The position numbers and the translations under genes were made by a program. A DNA stretch of 64,000 nucleotides, taken from positions 68,297,139-68,361,138 of the forward strand of contig NC_134577.1 of assembly GCF_050947875.1 (NCBI RefSeq), read 5' to 3'. Every line of letters begins with the position of its first letter. The first letter of the stretch is position 1. Source of the stretch: Dermacentor variabilis. Lineage: Eukaryota > Arthropoda > Arachnida > Ixodida > Ixodidae. This document shows, one piece after another, positions 1-10,458 of this stretch. A model generated the notes under the pieces. The model made no database searches. It was given only the letters and a program-made list of their open reading frames with translations, and was not told the DNA's origin.

Positions 1-509
1 TCCACCATTTTTGAAAAGAGAGATGAGTTTCTCATTTGTGCATCGAAGCAAAGTGACGCAGGCGTAGAGGGACCCGGAATTCGTACCTCGTCTGCCACTT
101 TGATGCGTGGCTGCAACAAGTGGACAGGCACGCATGACTGCACTCGTAAGGTAACAAATCGTAGTCCAGCAAACGTTACAAACTACTGTGCAGTGTTCAT
201 GTAGGGAACCCTCATCTGATCTGCGTGTATATTATTTTATAAAGATAACTGGAAGAATGAAGCTAGCATTGCCGCGGACCGGTAAATATCGGCTATATCG
301 CTTGATCTGTCTATAGGCAAGACGCGGTATAGGACTGAAGCAGGCTGTAAAACTACCGCAAGACTGAAGCTTGCACAACACGCATAAAGCGCAATAACTA
401 AATTACAAGGGTGAACTATTATCGTATTAGCTCGCAAGAGCGGTCATATATGGTTTTTTGTTTACTTCTCGTGTTCAACATCCAGCTTTGTGAACACAGC
501 CAGAGATAA
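1..509. other. No gene seen
   Basis: I see no supported coding region, RNA gene or repeat boundary in this stretch. It has stop codons in all frames and no splice-bounded exon that I recognise. Confidence 0.4.
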
Positions 510-986
510 CTAGACAAGAAATTTTTGCACACAAAACGCTGCTTTAGGGCTGCTTTTCATGCCATCAATGTAAAGGACTTCGGTCGCGCGACACCAGGAA
601 GGTTTTTTCTCTCGACACGGCGGCTTATTCAGGCGGTCTAAGTAACAACTTGCAGAGAGCACCATACCGTATAAAAGTTTATGGCACCCGTTCAAAGAGG
701 TCAAATTAATAGAATAGCAAACAGAAAGCACAGTCACTTTCTTAACACCGTCGCGGTAAAACTGAAACCACAGCTCGTGTGGTTTGCTTCGAAGCCGCGA
801 AGTTTGTATGCAAAGGCCTTCAACAGTCACCGACATCGACGTGCATACTTTTATGCCGCAGCACACAAGATGACCAGCATTTAGGACTTCCTCGCCTTCA
901 AACAGGCTTCGAATCCTGCCTTCTGCTCGCCCAATATGAGCCATTATGCAGGCTAATGACAGCAGGCGTGTAAATTGAAGAGACAT
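510..986 (-). pseudogene. Fragment resembling tick SWIM-type repeat proteins
   Basis: An open frame of 158 codons on the minus strand. Its N-terminal half (HIGRAEGRIRSLFEGEEVL, then GLCIQTSRLRSKPHELWFQF) resembles a repeated, uncharacterised arthropod protein family that I recall carrying a SWIM-type zinc finger. In this copy the part after VKKVT, where the CxC...CxH zinc ligands would be expected, does not show that pattern, so it looks degenerate or differently spliced. It sits beside the THAP-bearing element at 1086-2466 but nothing proves a link. The family assignment is from memory and weak. It could also be a chance open frame. Confidence 0.3.
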
Positions 987-1085
987 TTCAACATGACGAC
1001 GCGAAACAACATGTCACTGTGCAAGACGACCGCAGCACTGCACTGACTGCTCTAGTTCTTAATCTCTCGGACAGCCATGTTGGAT

Positions 1086-2466
1086 TTAAAGGGACCCTGA
1101 AACGCTTTTGACGATTTTCTACAAACGTACTGAGTCGTTAGAGTAGGTCCTTCTGATCATTAATTGACACATCTAAGTGCTCCGCGTAAAGCATGTAATT
1201 TATTATAAGGTTTTAAAAATGCACATCGCTGCCGATCGCAGCACACTGCTCGGCGGAATTTTAAGCCGCCCCTAACCATATGACGTCAGTGGGGCGAGCT
1301 ATCCGATTGGCTGACCAGGGCGCGTGATCGATAATTTTTCCAACTTTATGGTAAACAAATGATCTTTGTAATAGTTGTAATGTTAGTTAATTTGTTTTTA
1401 TAAAAAGAAAGTAACATAAAGAGAGTGCACAAGAACAATTTTTCAGTACACTTAAGCACTTCCAGCACACAGCAAGTGTCGTCTGCTTGTGTTACAACAT
1501 ACTCCATTTTGACGAGAGCTCCGCGGTCAGAGTCAGTCTCAGTCTTTTCGCGAGCACTATGATTCGACTTTGTTGCCTTGTGGACTGCAAACGTAGCGAC
1601 TGGCAATATGTCAAGCTGCGACATCGTGTCCCTCTGCAAGGCAGCGTACGAGCGAACTGGCTGCTGCGCATCGGACTGCCACTATCCGATCGGCGCCAGG
1701 ATTTGCGCGTTTGTGGCCGTCACTTTACACCGGAAGATTACTAACGCAATAGCGTTTCGCGAGTCAGGTATTAGGGCAAACGCAAGCGCAAGAGGACAGG
1801 GTCTGGCCGCTTGACCATATACAGTAGCAGCAACGAAGTGTATTCTTCTTTGCTGCTGGTGTGTGTTTTTCGCAGGAGTGTAATCATCAACGCGTTGATT
1901 TTATAAATGTTTAAAATGTTTAACACTTGGTTAGAGCAATATTAGCGCTTTGTTTGGCTGGTTAAGCGCTGCGCCAACAAGTGTCTGGACCGTGCGACCG
2001 ATCAGGCCGCTCACGTACGTCTACGCTAAAGTTCCTTCATCAGCTTGAGTTTATGCCTCCAGCCATTCGCCGAAATGACTTGCCTGCGGTTACCGGAATA
2101 CCAGACACGTTCGACGCTACGACAGAATGCTCGCAATGCACGCTACTTCGATAGCTGTCGCTTGGGGTCGACGGCCAAGCGGCTAGCGGAGAGGTCTCGC
2201 GCGGACGGGGGCGGGCTCCAAAACAACCGGAAGTGGACGATGTGACGTCGCATCGTGATGCAGAACCAGTGAAGGCGGAGCTTAGCCCCGCTCGCTCGGC
2301 GAACGAGTTGAGGAGGAAAAGCATGGCTAGGGAGGAGGGTAACTTCTGATCGCTTGTAGCTCCATTAATACATAACGCTTCACTTAAATTCTGGTGCGAA
2401 TGTTGTACTTAAGCTGTACCCTACGCGTCTACAAAATTTGCCCGAACCGTTTCAGGGGCCCTTTAA
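1086..2466 (+). mobile_element. TTAA-bounded DNA transposon with THAP zinc finger
   Basis: Both ends carry TTAA (1086-1089 and 2463-2466). Reading inwards, TTAAAGGGACCCTGAAACG on the left matches the reverse complement of the right end with one mismatch over 19 bases. The element is about 1.38 kb and contains a THAP-type zinc finger on the plus strand. TTAA targets occur in the piggyBac and Kolobok superfamilies; as I recall, THAP domains are reported with Kolobok elements, so Kolobok-like is my tentative assignment. No catalytic domain is visible, so this is a non-autonomous or deleted copy. Confidence 0.7.
1559..1744 (+). pseudogene. THAP zinc-finger fragment
   Basis: A 61-codon reading frame starting at ATG 1559 and ending at TAA 1742. 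THAP is a C2CH zinc-binding DNA-recognition fold found in P-element and other transposases and in domesticated regulators. Visible features are the Cys pair in CCLVDC near residues 5-10, the conserved WL about halfway, and VCGRHFTPEDY at the end, giving the C-x2-H pair. It stops straight after the usual HF.xxDY motif, so the downstream AVPTIF-like segment and any catalytic domain are missing, or a splice joins it elsewhere. It lies inside the 1086-2466 element and is probably its N-terminal DNA-binding module. Confidence 0.6.
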
Positions 2467-3918
2467 GGTGGCGCCCCCTATAGGCCGTGAAAGTTGCGAA
2501 TAATGATTCGCCTATGTTAGCAATGGCGCCATCTCTGCCTTTGTAATCCTCGCTAGTGGCTTTGAAGCGTGGAAAGCACGACCATGTTGCATAATGCTGG
2601 TTCTCGAAAGTCAGCTTTGCCTCAATAGAGCTTTGTTACATGGTGAAGCATATACAAAGTATTGTGGTGAAGCATACCAAGAGTGGGAGGAGGCAATTGT
2701 CACAGGACAGAGTATGTATTGCTTAATTATGCATGCGTGCACCCGCCGTCTCCTGTCATGTTACGAGCACTGATATGCCTAACATTTGTTCTGGCAGGCC
2801 TTATGAGCTAGTTCAGACATGGCTGTGTCAATTTGATCCCTTGGGAGCAGTAAAAGCTAGTGCTTCGAAAGGTTGGTTGGGTATCGGCGACAGAAGATGG
2901 TTTTACACCGAAATGACTCGTATCTATTCGCAAAGCCACACGACACATGGGAAGCCGACAAACTGCCTTGCAATGAAAGCGAGTTCTTGGCGCCATTCAT
3001 AGACGAATAGTCTCTTGTGGAGCTTCCAGCATTGTTATTGGGTGCAATACACATTTTGTCTAGTGCGGCAAAGCACGTCAAAGCACATCTGTTATTTGTA
3101 ATGCACATAAGACATTTGCCATCACTTTTTGCCTTGTGCCTGATGACGCAAATTGTTTTAGCTCATTTGTAGTTTTATGGCTGTCTTACGCCTAGGCACA
3201 TATCTTTATTCTCGTTAGCCGACAAAATTTTATGTAATTGTTTACAAAATTAAGCCTACCCAAATAAAAATGTTTGCAGCATATGGTGTGTGGTGTACCA
3301 CCTGTGGGGAGGCAAGCTGTTGTTGCTGTTGTCTTCGTGCCTTGCTTCATTTAAAGCAGCACTTAATTATTGCACAGTAATAACAAGCTTCGCCAAATGG
3401 CTGCAGATTACTACTGTACTACTCCAAATGAGACAAGTTTTTCTACACTCAAACTGCTCCAAAATGCTACTGTGGCTGCTCTTAAACTGCTCCAGAACTA
3501 CATTTTTCCTGCTCCAGAAATTGCACCCAATCCTAAACTGGCAGGACCACCACTGCATTAACCTCCCTGCTTTCAAGACTTTCATGATGAAGTGTTACTT
3601 CCATGTGGAGATCCCGGATAGGGTACTTGTTTGCACACACTGTACAGTTACACATGTGCATAACAAACATAAATATACAAATGACTGAATATAACAAAGC
3701 AAATATAAAGTGTTTCTCACTAATATCAGTGTGTGTGAATACATGCTGATAACAAATATCGGATGTAACGATTGTATTCTCGTGTCAGATTCTACTTAAT
3801 TATAACGAGGTTTAACATTAGTTGCTATTAGTTACTTTTAGTGAGCTGCTGTTAACAAGCTTTTTAGCGACAGCAATTATAATTGCTTTAAAGGTGTGCT
3901 GCAACGCAAAGGTATTGA
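2467..3918. other. Non-coding, repeat-bearing stretch
   Basis: Holds the left copy of a ~190-bp inverted repeat (2593-2783). It also holds a short stretch at 3748-3812 that resembles part of the mariner-type MITE at 46074-46254. No gene was recognised. Confidence 0.4.
2593..2783 (+). repeat. Left copy of dispersed ~190-bp inverted repeat
   Basis: The reverse complement of 8986-9176 aligns along this whole stretch. Shared blocks include GAAAGTCAGCTT, CTCAATA, TATTGTGGTGAA, GGCAATTGTCA and TATGTATT. Both copies are about 191 bases. The two lie in opposite orientation outside the 3919-8031 transposon. Confidence 0.65.
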
Positions 3919-4540
3919 GGGCGATTCCACGAGAGACCAAACGTGCATGTCCGTTCAATGTTTTTGATTTGTCTTTTTTTAGATGTCATGCAGGAATATT
4001 CAAACTACACAGAACCGAAAATATTGTTCTTAAAGGGCATTCCCAGCAAGCCAAAAACATATTTGAAGGTGGCGGCAAGAGCGTCCTATTGCTTACCACA
4101 ATATTTTCCAATTTCACAGCCGAGTTGTATATGCAAACCAAGAATGTTGTGTCGAAAAACCTTTTGGCTCATTTTAATACGCTTCACAGTAAATCAGTTC
4201 CATTTTTTTTGCGGTCCACAAATGAAAAAGAAATGTAACAAAATTCCGAGCATCGGCCAAATCAGAAAATATTTTTAACTGATGAATCTTGGTGCATATT
4301 ATATTTCACACAGAAACTTGAAAAAAGTGTAACACAAAATGTTCTCTTTACAATATTTATGTGAAATATTATTTTCCTATGCGAAAGGCAAATGAAAAAA
4401 AATATAGTTATACAAGTTTTTTTTCAAAAAGACCCATTTTCGAAAAATAAGATAAACTCGGGCTCTTATTTTTGAAAAAAAGAAAACTTGGATGGAAATA
4501 TGCTTATGTCGGGCAAAACTTGGGCGCAATAATATGTTTC
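3919..4540 (+). repeat. Left long terminal inverted repeat
   Basis: Pairs with 7430-8031. Matching blocks include CATGCATGTC versus CGTGCATGTC near the tip, TTCCAGCAAGCCAAAAA, TTGAAAGTGGC, CCTTACCACAA, TTGCGTCGAAA and, near the inner end, TCGGGCAAAAC.T. The estimated identity is about 70-75 percent. Confidence 0.75.
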
Positions 4541-5317
4541 CTCATTTCCTTTATGCACAAAATATAACAGACCAAAGGGGCCCACGTTGGAGTGCTGGCT
4601 TCAGTACCTTTGTTAGTCGTCTATCAGTTTGCATTGTACACAAATCTGGTTCTAATTTCTTTGCTGCTTCAGAACTTCGCTCTGGCAGCTTGTTTTCAAC
4701 AAAAATGCATTGTCAGATTTTATTTGTGTCTAGTGGTACAGGGGTGGGGAGCCGCTGCCCTCTAAAGTGCTAATGCATACTGAGTTTGCACCCTACGACC
4801 TCTGTGAGCATTGCACTTATGCATTCATTATTCGCTTTTAAACAGCATGTAAGACACCGCAAGTGCATGGTGTGGCTTACCTTGCCAAAACTTGCCTGGT
4901 GCACACAGTAAATCACCTGTAAGCGGTGCCAAGGCTGGCTAATCCGTAAGCGACGGAGCGGTTCCATAATCAGCAGGTGTGCCATTATGGAGGTGCTACC
5001 TCACTGCCTGCTCCCCATCCCTCATGTGCAGTGAATACCGGAGCCTTCTTCGGCACCGCTGCGTGCGACCCACACTGTGCTTTTTTCAAAGTTATCAGAG
5101 TCATTTCCCATGCCATTTATTTTCTTTCCTGTTATCACATATTTCGACTTGTCTAGCGTTTTGCTACAGCTTGGTCCAAGTATGCTCTGCCGATTATTTA
5201 CGCTTACACGAGAAGGTTTCTAAGAAGAAAAAATATTCATTGCATAAATGTTTGTATTTTGCCTCCTGCGGCCTCAAGGAAATGCTATCTTCATCTAGTG
5301 ACACTTGTGTTGAAGAA

Positions 5318-5395
5318 GAGTGCACAAAGTGTTAGATGAAAAAACACCCATATACTGTCACATAGCATATGTCAGCAGTGGTGAAGCGAGCCATT
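5318..5395 (+). repeat. 78-bp direct duplication of a transposase segment, upstream copy
   Basis: Nearly identical to 6654-6731 with only a few mismatches over 78 bases, starting GAGTGCACAA and ending GCGAGCCATT. The downstream copy lies within the reading frame with YCHVTYVSSGEASHF; this copy is displaced about 1.34 kb upstream of it. Confidence 0.8.
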
Positions 5396-5408
5396 CCTTA
5401 AGGAAGAG

Positions 5409-7078
5409 GTGATTGATGACTTGAACACGTACGTCCACCTTTGTTCCGATGTTTCGCCATTGAAACCACCATCTTCCGTTCACAAACGCAGCAGACAATC
5501 TTATGAAAAGACAAAACGGGCCGAGATTGAAAGTGTCGTGGTGACAAAGATACGCTTAACTCTAAACACTGCATACGGAAGCGTAGGTGCACCTAAACCG
5601 TCGGTGACAGAACGTCATGCATGCCCTGGCTGGTTAAATAGCATGAAGCAAGCGTACAAGGCTTCAAAGTCCTATCAAGAGTGCCTCCATCTCTTTACTT
5701 TTGTGCTTGTGCCACCAGAAGTTGAAAATAAATGTGTTCAAGAGGCAATCCCAGCTGTCACAACGTACATGCTCAGAAATTGGTGTGAGAAGCATGGAAT
5801 GTGGTCAGAGTTTGATCCGTACATAAGGTCAAGGTCAAGCCTGTCAGATGTACAAGCTGCGCTGGACTGCTTCACCAAGGACGAACTTGAGTGCTCTCAG
5901 CAGAGCCCGACCAAGAAGGACGTTGTGTCAGTCATCACGAATGGCCAGAGTGAGTATGTCTCATAGCAGTTTATGACTCATTCTATCCATGAGATGTTCC
6001 AGTTGTTCAAAGCAGTTTACCCCGAAGTGCCATTGCCCTGTCAAAGTTTTGCAGCCTGTGTCCAAAATGAGTGCTGCTCACACCACAACAAGAAGTTTGC
6101 ATTTGCGCTTATTGCACTAATGCCAACCTTTGTGTCTCTGCCGTTGAGAACATAACAGGCATTGAAATCTCATTGGAAGGCATGAAAGCATTGTGCCATT
6201 GCAGCTCCCCAACCACAGATTATATCTTAGGTGAATGCGAGCGCTGCCCATGGAGTGAAAGCCTCACTTTGCCCGTTCTGGGAATGCTTGACGAGGATGA
6301 AGTCACATTTGCTGTTTGGGAAAGTGGTGACTTGATCAAGAAGACGTTGTCTCCAACCCTCTTTATGAAAGAGCTCGGCAAACAGGTGACCAAATAGATT
6401 CCTCACGAATACACGCACTCAAGCCGTGACTATTCATGAGGCAAAGAAATGCAAGCGGAGCAGAAGCATTGTTCTGCATTTAGATTTTGTGGAAAACTGG
6501 ACGGTCCTCTCAAATGAAACACAATCGTACCATTGGCACAAGAAACAAATCTCACCCATTTTCATCTGTGTCACCACGGCAAGGAAAGCAACACACAGCT
6601 TTATAAGCAGCATGTGTCACAACACAGTGTGCCGGCCTGCCACGCCTTAGGTTGAGTGCACAACGTGTTAGATGAAAAAACACCCATCTACTGTCACGTA
6701 ACATACGTCAGCAGTGGTGAAGCGAGCCATTTTAAAAACGGGTACCAACTGTATGAGTTGTGCCACTCCAAGTACACGTCCGCAAGGTTGATATTTCCCA
6801 CTACTGAGCCTGGGAAGAACGCCTGTGACGGTGTGGGTGGACTGCTTAAGCACCAAGCTTCCCTGTACAACCTGAGGTCTGGAAGCACTGCCTGCATTCA
6901 GTCGGCACGTGAAATGGTCTCCCAACTTAATGGCAACCTCAAGAATGTGGCCCTGCTTCATGTGCCTGCTGCAGCCATCGAGGAGCATCGTCAGCAGAAG
7001 TCAGTGGAGTGGAAGTCCGTGCCGCGTGTGCTGAAGATTCAGTCGGGGCATTTGGGGATGTGTGCGCGCGATCAGTGA
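5409..7078 (+). pseudogene. Broken transposase-like gene of the long-TIR element
   Basis: Reading-frame pieces at 5409-5966, 6071-6397, 6426-6650 and 6656-7078 follow one another in different frames. Together they resemble one repeated arthropod protein of unknown name. Piece 1 ends in a PTKKDVVSVITNGQ region. Piece 2 has PQQEVCICAYCTNANLC (clustered Cys, probably zinc-binding) and ECERCPWSESLTL. Piece 3 has HLDFVENWTVL. Piece 4 has YVSSGEASHFKNGYQLYEL and GKNACDGVGGLLKH. The spaced D/E-containing blocks look like a DDE-type nuclease core, and the SSG in piece 4 is where I would expect SDG. At least three frameshifts or stops make it non-functional. Its place between the long inverted repeats argues that it encoded the transposase. 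I do not know the family name. Confidence 0.6.
6654..6731 (+). repeat. 78-bp direct duplication, downstream (in-gene) copy
   Basis: Second copy of the 5318-5395 segment. It forms the start of the last reading-frame piece of the broken transposase-like gene. Confidence 0.8.
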
Positions 7079-7429
7079 AAGGGACATGCATTGCCCGCTG
7101 CGAGAACTGCCACTACTAGCCAGCTGATGGTGATTAAACCCTTTTGAAATACTTACTGCAAGGGACACGCAAAAAAATTTATTCGAGCACCACAAGTATT
7201 GTCGAGTTTCTCCTCTCGCCTATCCCAGAAAACAAAGCAGAAAACACATTCTCTGTTCTTGCCACAATAAGAAACCCAGGTTTCCTTCATTTGTGGCAAC
7301 CATTGCCTTTTCTTTTTATAAAATAGAGTAAATGTTAACAAACCAGAACGAGTCATTGCGGCACTAAAGCCAGCACGCTCAACATGGGGCACTTTGGCCC
7401 ATTATATTTTGGGAATAAAGCAAATGTGG

Positions 7430-8031
7430 AAACACATTATCGCAACCACGTTTTGCCCGATATAAGCGGACTTCCATTCAAGTTTTTCTTCATTTTTTTT
7501 CAAAAATTGCAACCGGAGTTTGTTTACCTTATTCTTTGAAAATGAGTGTTTTTGAAGAAACTTGTTCATTTAACCATTTTTTCCTTCTCATGTGTTTTGC
7601 ATAGGAAAATAATATTTTGCATAAATGTTGCAAAGAGGAAATTCTGTGTCAAATAGAAAATGTGGCAAGGTGCATCAAAGTTGCAACTTTTTTCTGATTT
7701 GGGCCATGTTTGGAGTTCTAAAAGAAATTTATGTTTGTGGACAACTTTAAAAAAATGCGTGAATAATTTACTGTCAAGCACATTAAAATTGGCAGAAAAG
7801 TGTTTCGACGCAACATAATTAGTTAGCATTTAATTTAACCATGAAATAAAGAAATGTTGTGGTAAGGAATAGGAGGGCTGCCACTTTCAAATATATTTTT
7901 GGCTTGCTGGAAATGCTTTTCAGGAATAAATTTTTGGTTTTGCACAGTGTGAATACTCCTACATTACTAAATAACAGACAAAAAAAAACTATCAAGCAGA
8001 CATGCATGTTTGAACTCTTGTGAAATCGCCC
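7430..8031 (-). repeat. Right long terminal inverted repeat
   Basis: Reverse-complement partner of 3919-4540. It ends at 8031 with the GGGCGATT terminus on the minus strand, followed by the TTGA flank. Confidence 0.75.
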
Positions 8032-8985
8032 TTGAGTGTGTCTGGTACATAAAAACTCTTTTTATCTGTATAAGAGTTGTCTATGTGTGCTAACTCTACC
8101 AACAGCCTGATCACCCAAACAAGCACATTGTGCTTAAGATTAGCATTATAGTACAATGTTATATTTCTTTTTACTTTGAACAGCTTTTTTTATAGCCTAC
8201 TAATTTTACTCAAATCATGCCACTACTGATTGATTATCTATCTGGCAGACATAATTAGCACCAAGAACCAAAGCATTCTTTTCAATAATTAAACTATTAC
8301 ATTAATTAGGTACAAATATTATGGCACATGTTTATATTGAACGGTGTAAGGAAATCATAAGTCTAGTTCCGTGTTTCAACATTTCAAAACTGCCATGTAA
8401 GCCGTAATCATCATTATTGTCAGCTTCTTTTTATGTATACTGCAGGACGAAGACCTCTCTTAGAGATCTCTAATTACCCTTCTCTTGAGCTAGCTGATTA
8501 CAACTTGCCTGCAAATTTTTCTAATTTTATCACCCCACGTAATTTTCACCACCCTCGACTGCGCTTCCTTTCTCTTAGGGCCTGTTTTGGGACCCATAAG
8601 CTGAAATAATTGGCCTCAAATAATTTGCTGAATTTACCTTATTACATGCACAGCCCTGTGAAGCACGGTTCTTGTTGCAGCCTTCCTGTGATGTAGCAGG
8701 GCTAGGTTGACTGATAGATTTGTAGTCGCTACACAACATGGGCCAAATTACTGTAACAGCTGCTTTCCAATACAGTTATTCTTTGCTGTTCATCAGCATT
8801 TTCAAGCATTATCAGCATGGTTAGCTGGCCATGAATGATGGATAATAATAACAGAATAGTCAAAGTTCACTCTCTAGGGGCTGTGAAAATTTCAGAAAAA
8901 ACGAATGCATGCCTTTTACTGCCCCCAAGGGCTCAAATCAGCATAGGCACATCTGAAATAACTCTGGAGGCCTGTCACTACGCTT
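8032..8985. other. No gene seen
   Basis: AT-rich sequence with no supported reading frame. I see no clear repeat boundary apart from the repeat copy that begins at 8986. Confidence 0.4.
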
Positions 8986-9176
8986 ATTAGACGTATCGGT
9001 GCTCGTACTGTGATAGAAGACAATGGGTGCATGTGTGTATAATTAAGGAATACATACCCTGTCCCATGACAATTGCCCCTTCCCACTTTCGGTATGTTTC
9101 ACCACAATATTTCCCGTATGCTTCCGTGTGTAATACAGATGTATTGAGGCGAAGCTGACTTTCAAGAACTGGCATT
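8986..9176 (-). repeat. Right copy of dispersed ~190-bp inverted repeat
   Basis: Reverse complement of 2593-2783 over its full length. It abuts the TTAA at 9175-9178, so its right limit coincides with the left end of the next candidate element. Confidence 0.65.
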
Positions 9177-9217
9177 AACCCCTTCAGTCAGGTATTATGA
9201 TCAACTATCAATACTAA

Positions 9218-9450
9218 GCCGCCGTGGTTGCTTAGTGGCTGTTGTGTTGGGCTGCTAAGCGTGAGCTCAAGGGATTGAAACCCTGCCACGGCAGGCCGAT
9301 TTCAATGGAGGCGAAATGCAAAAACACCCGTGGTACTTAAATTTAGGTGCACGTTAAAGAACCCCAGGTGGTCAAAATTTCCGCAGACCCCTACTACCAT
9401 GTGCCTCATAATCAGAAAGTAGTTTTTGTACATAAAGCCCCACAATTTAG
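9218..9450 (+). repeat. tRNA-derived SINE (Ruka-like)
   Basis: Starts with GCCGCCGTGGTTGCTTAGTGG, an A-box-like tRNA head. A decayed B-box region (AGGGATTGAAACCCTG) follows. The body is typical of tick SINEs: ATGGAGGCGAAATGC, GCACGTTAAAGAACCCCAGG, TGGTCAAAATTTCCG and GCCTCATAATC. The family name is from memory. Confidence 0.75.
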
Positions 9451-9759
9451 TTATATTAATTGTCTATACATGTGTGAAACATACATACATTCTGCCAGGG
9501 TGATTGAGACTCCACTGAAAGCAAGTCAAGGCGGTACGACTCTTTGTGCATTTATGAATATTTCAATATTGCAAAGTCAGTCATGATACGTTTCTTCATA
9601 AAATGAATCACCCGCTCGTATTACATGCACAAGTTATTTATTGGCAGCAAGCATTTCAAGAAAGAAAAAATATATATTTCAAGGTTGCTGTCAACATGAC
9701 ACGTGTCAAACATCACATAAAACATAGTAGTGCGTTCACCAAAGCGGTACTCTGTAAAG

Positions 9760-10299
9760 TGTGGGGTCTCTCACCCGTGCTCTTGGGACAAAGGAACGAC
9801 AACACAGTAGTGCAAACAATCACAAGGGCATTTATTGCACCTTTCATAGATCAATGCCTGCTAGCCGAGTTGCTATCCACAAAACATGCCGATGGGCGCG
9901 CGACAAATCTAGAAGTCCGACTTACCGCGACCTGGTAGCGAGCGAATATGTTCGCCCCATGCTGGATCCCAACGCCTGGTCATTCGCGTGTACGGTCACG
10001 CGGACGGTGTCCAAGGCCGCCACGCAAGACTGTCTCGCAGAAACAGGGGTCGCTGCACGCGCAGCACGGCACGTCCGTGCTGCTTGCTGTCTCGAACCCC
10101 CAAGAGAGCAAGCGCCTTCCTTTCGGCGCCCGAGTAACCCCGCAGCGGCGCGACGCTCGCGCCATCTCTCGCACCGCGCTTGTACCACTCCGACCGCCGC
10201 GGGCGCCAGGCCACGTGGCGGGCGAAGCCGCCCTGCAGGAGACGAGCCATGCGGAAAAACTAGATCTCAGGGGAGGCGTGAGAGTCACGCATCCCCACA
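9760..10299 (-). mobile_element. Solo LTR, about 540 bp
   Basis: Begins TGTGGGG (9760) and ends CCCCACA (10299), the TG...CA inverted ends of an LTR, with AAAG directly outside both ends as a 4-bp target duplication. On the minus strand an AATAAA (TTTATT at 9831-9836 on the plus strand) lies near the LTR 3' end, indicating minus orientation. The interior is much GC-richer than its surroundings and codes for nothing convincing. No second LTR or internal domain is attached, so it looks like the product of LTR-LTR recombination. A Ty3/gypsy source is likely but not shown. Confidence 0.6.
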
Positions 10300-10458
10300 A
10301 AAGATACACATCACTCAGAAGTAAAATTAATTTATGTTAGCAGAATGTTCAATTTACCCTGAGCCTAATGTTTGCACTCTATTCCTTGGTACCACTGCAC
10401 AAGACGGGCAAACAAAGGTTGCATCCATAGATGTGAACGCTGTGACTGAAGGGGTTAT

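Larger units (their letters stand above)
3919..8031 (+). mobile_element. 4.1-kb DNA transposon with ~600-bp terminal inverted repeats
   Basis: The ends are GGGCGATTCCACGAGAG on the left and, on the opposite strand, GGGCGATTTCACAAGAG on the right. The similarity continues imperfectly for about 600 bases at each side. A 4-bp TTGA lies directly outside each end (3915-3918 and 8032-8035), consistent with a target duplication. The centre carries a broken plus-strand gene (5409-7078). The architecture is that of a full-length but inactivated cut-and-paste element. The superfamily is unassigned: the termini and TSD do not match any family that I can name confidently. Confidence 0.75.
9175..10458 (+). 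mobile_element. Candidate TTAA-type element carrying a nested SINE and solo LTR
   Basis: The left end reads TTAACCCCTTCAGTCAGG. The right end, on the opposite strand, reads ATAACCCCTTCAGTCACA, giving a shared 14-base inverted terminus. The right target copy is TTAT instead of TTAA, presumably mutated. After removing the SINE at 9218-9450 and the LTR at 9760-10299, only about 500 bases of the element itself remain, with no coding capacity. The pairing of ends is by eye and the interior gives no support, so confidence is moderate. Confidence 0.5.

Noticed and set aside
3300..3600. Repeated CTGCTCC motifs and overlapping frames as a coding tandem repeat
   Set aside because: Spacing is irregular and frames are interrupted; looks like simple-sequence drift.
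9218..9300. tRNA gene
   Set aside because: The A-box/B-box-like head belongs to a SINE body; no cloverleaf with a paired acceptor stem is visible.
9761..10340. Several overlapping open frames of 110-187 codons
   Set aside because: They fall within the GC-rich solo LTR, where long frames are expected by composition.
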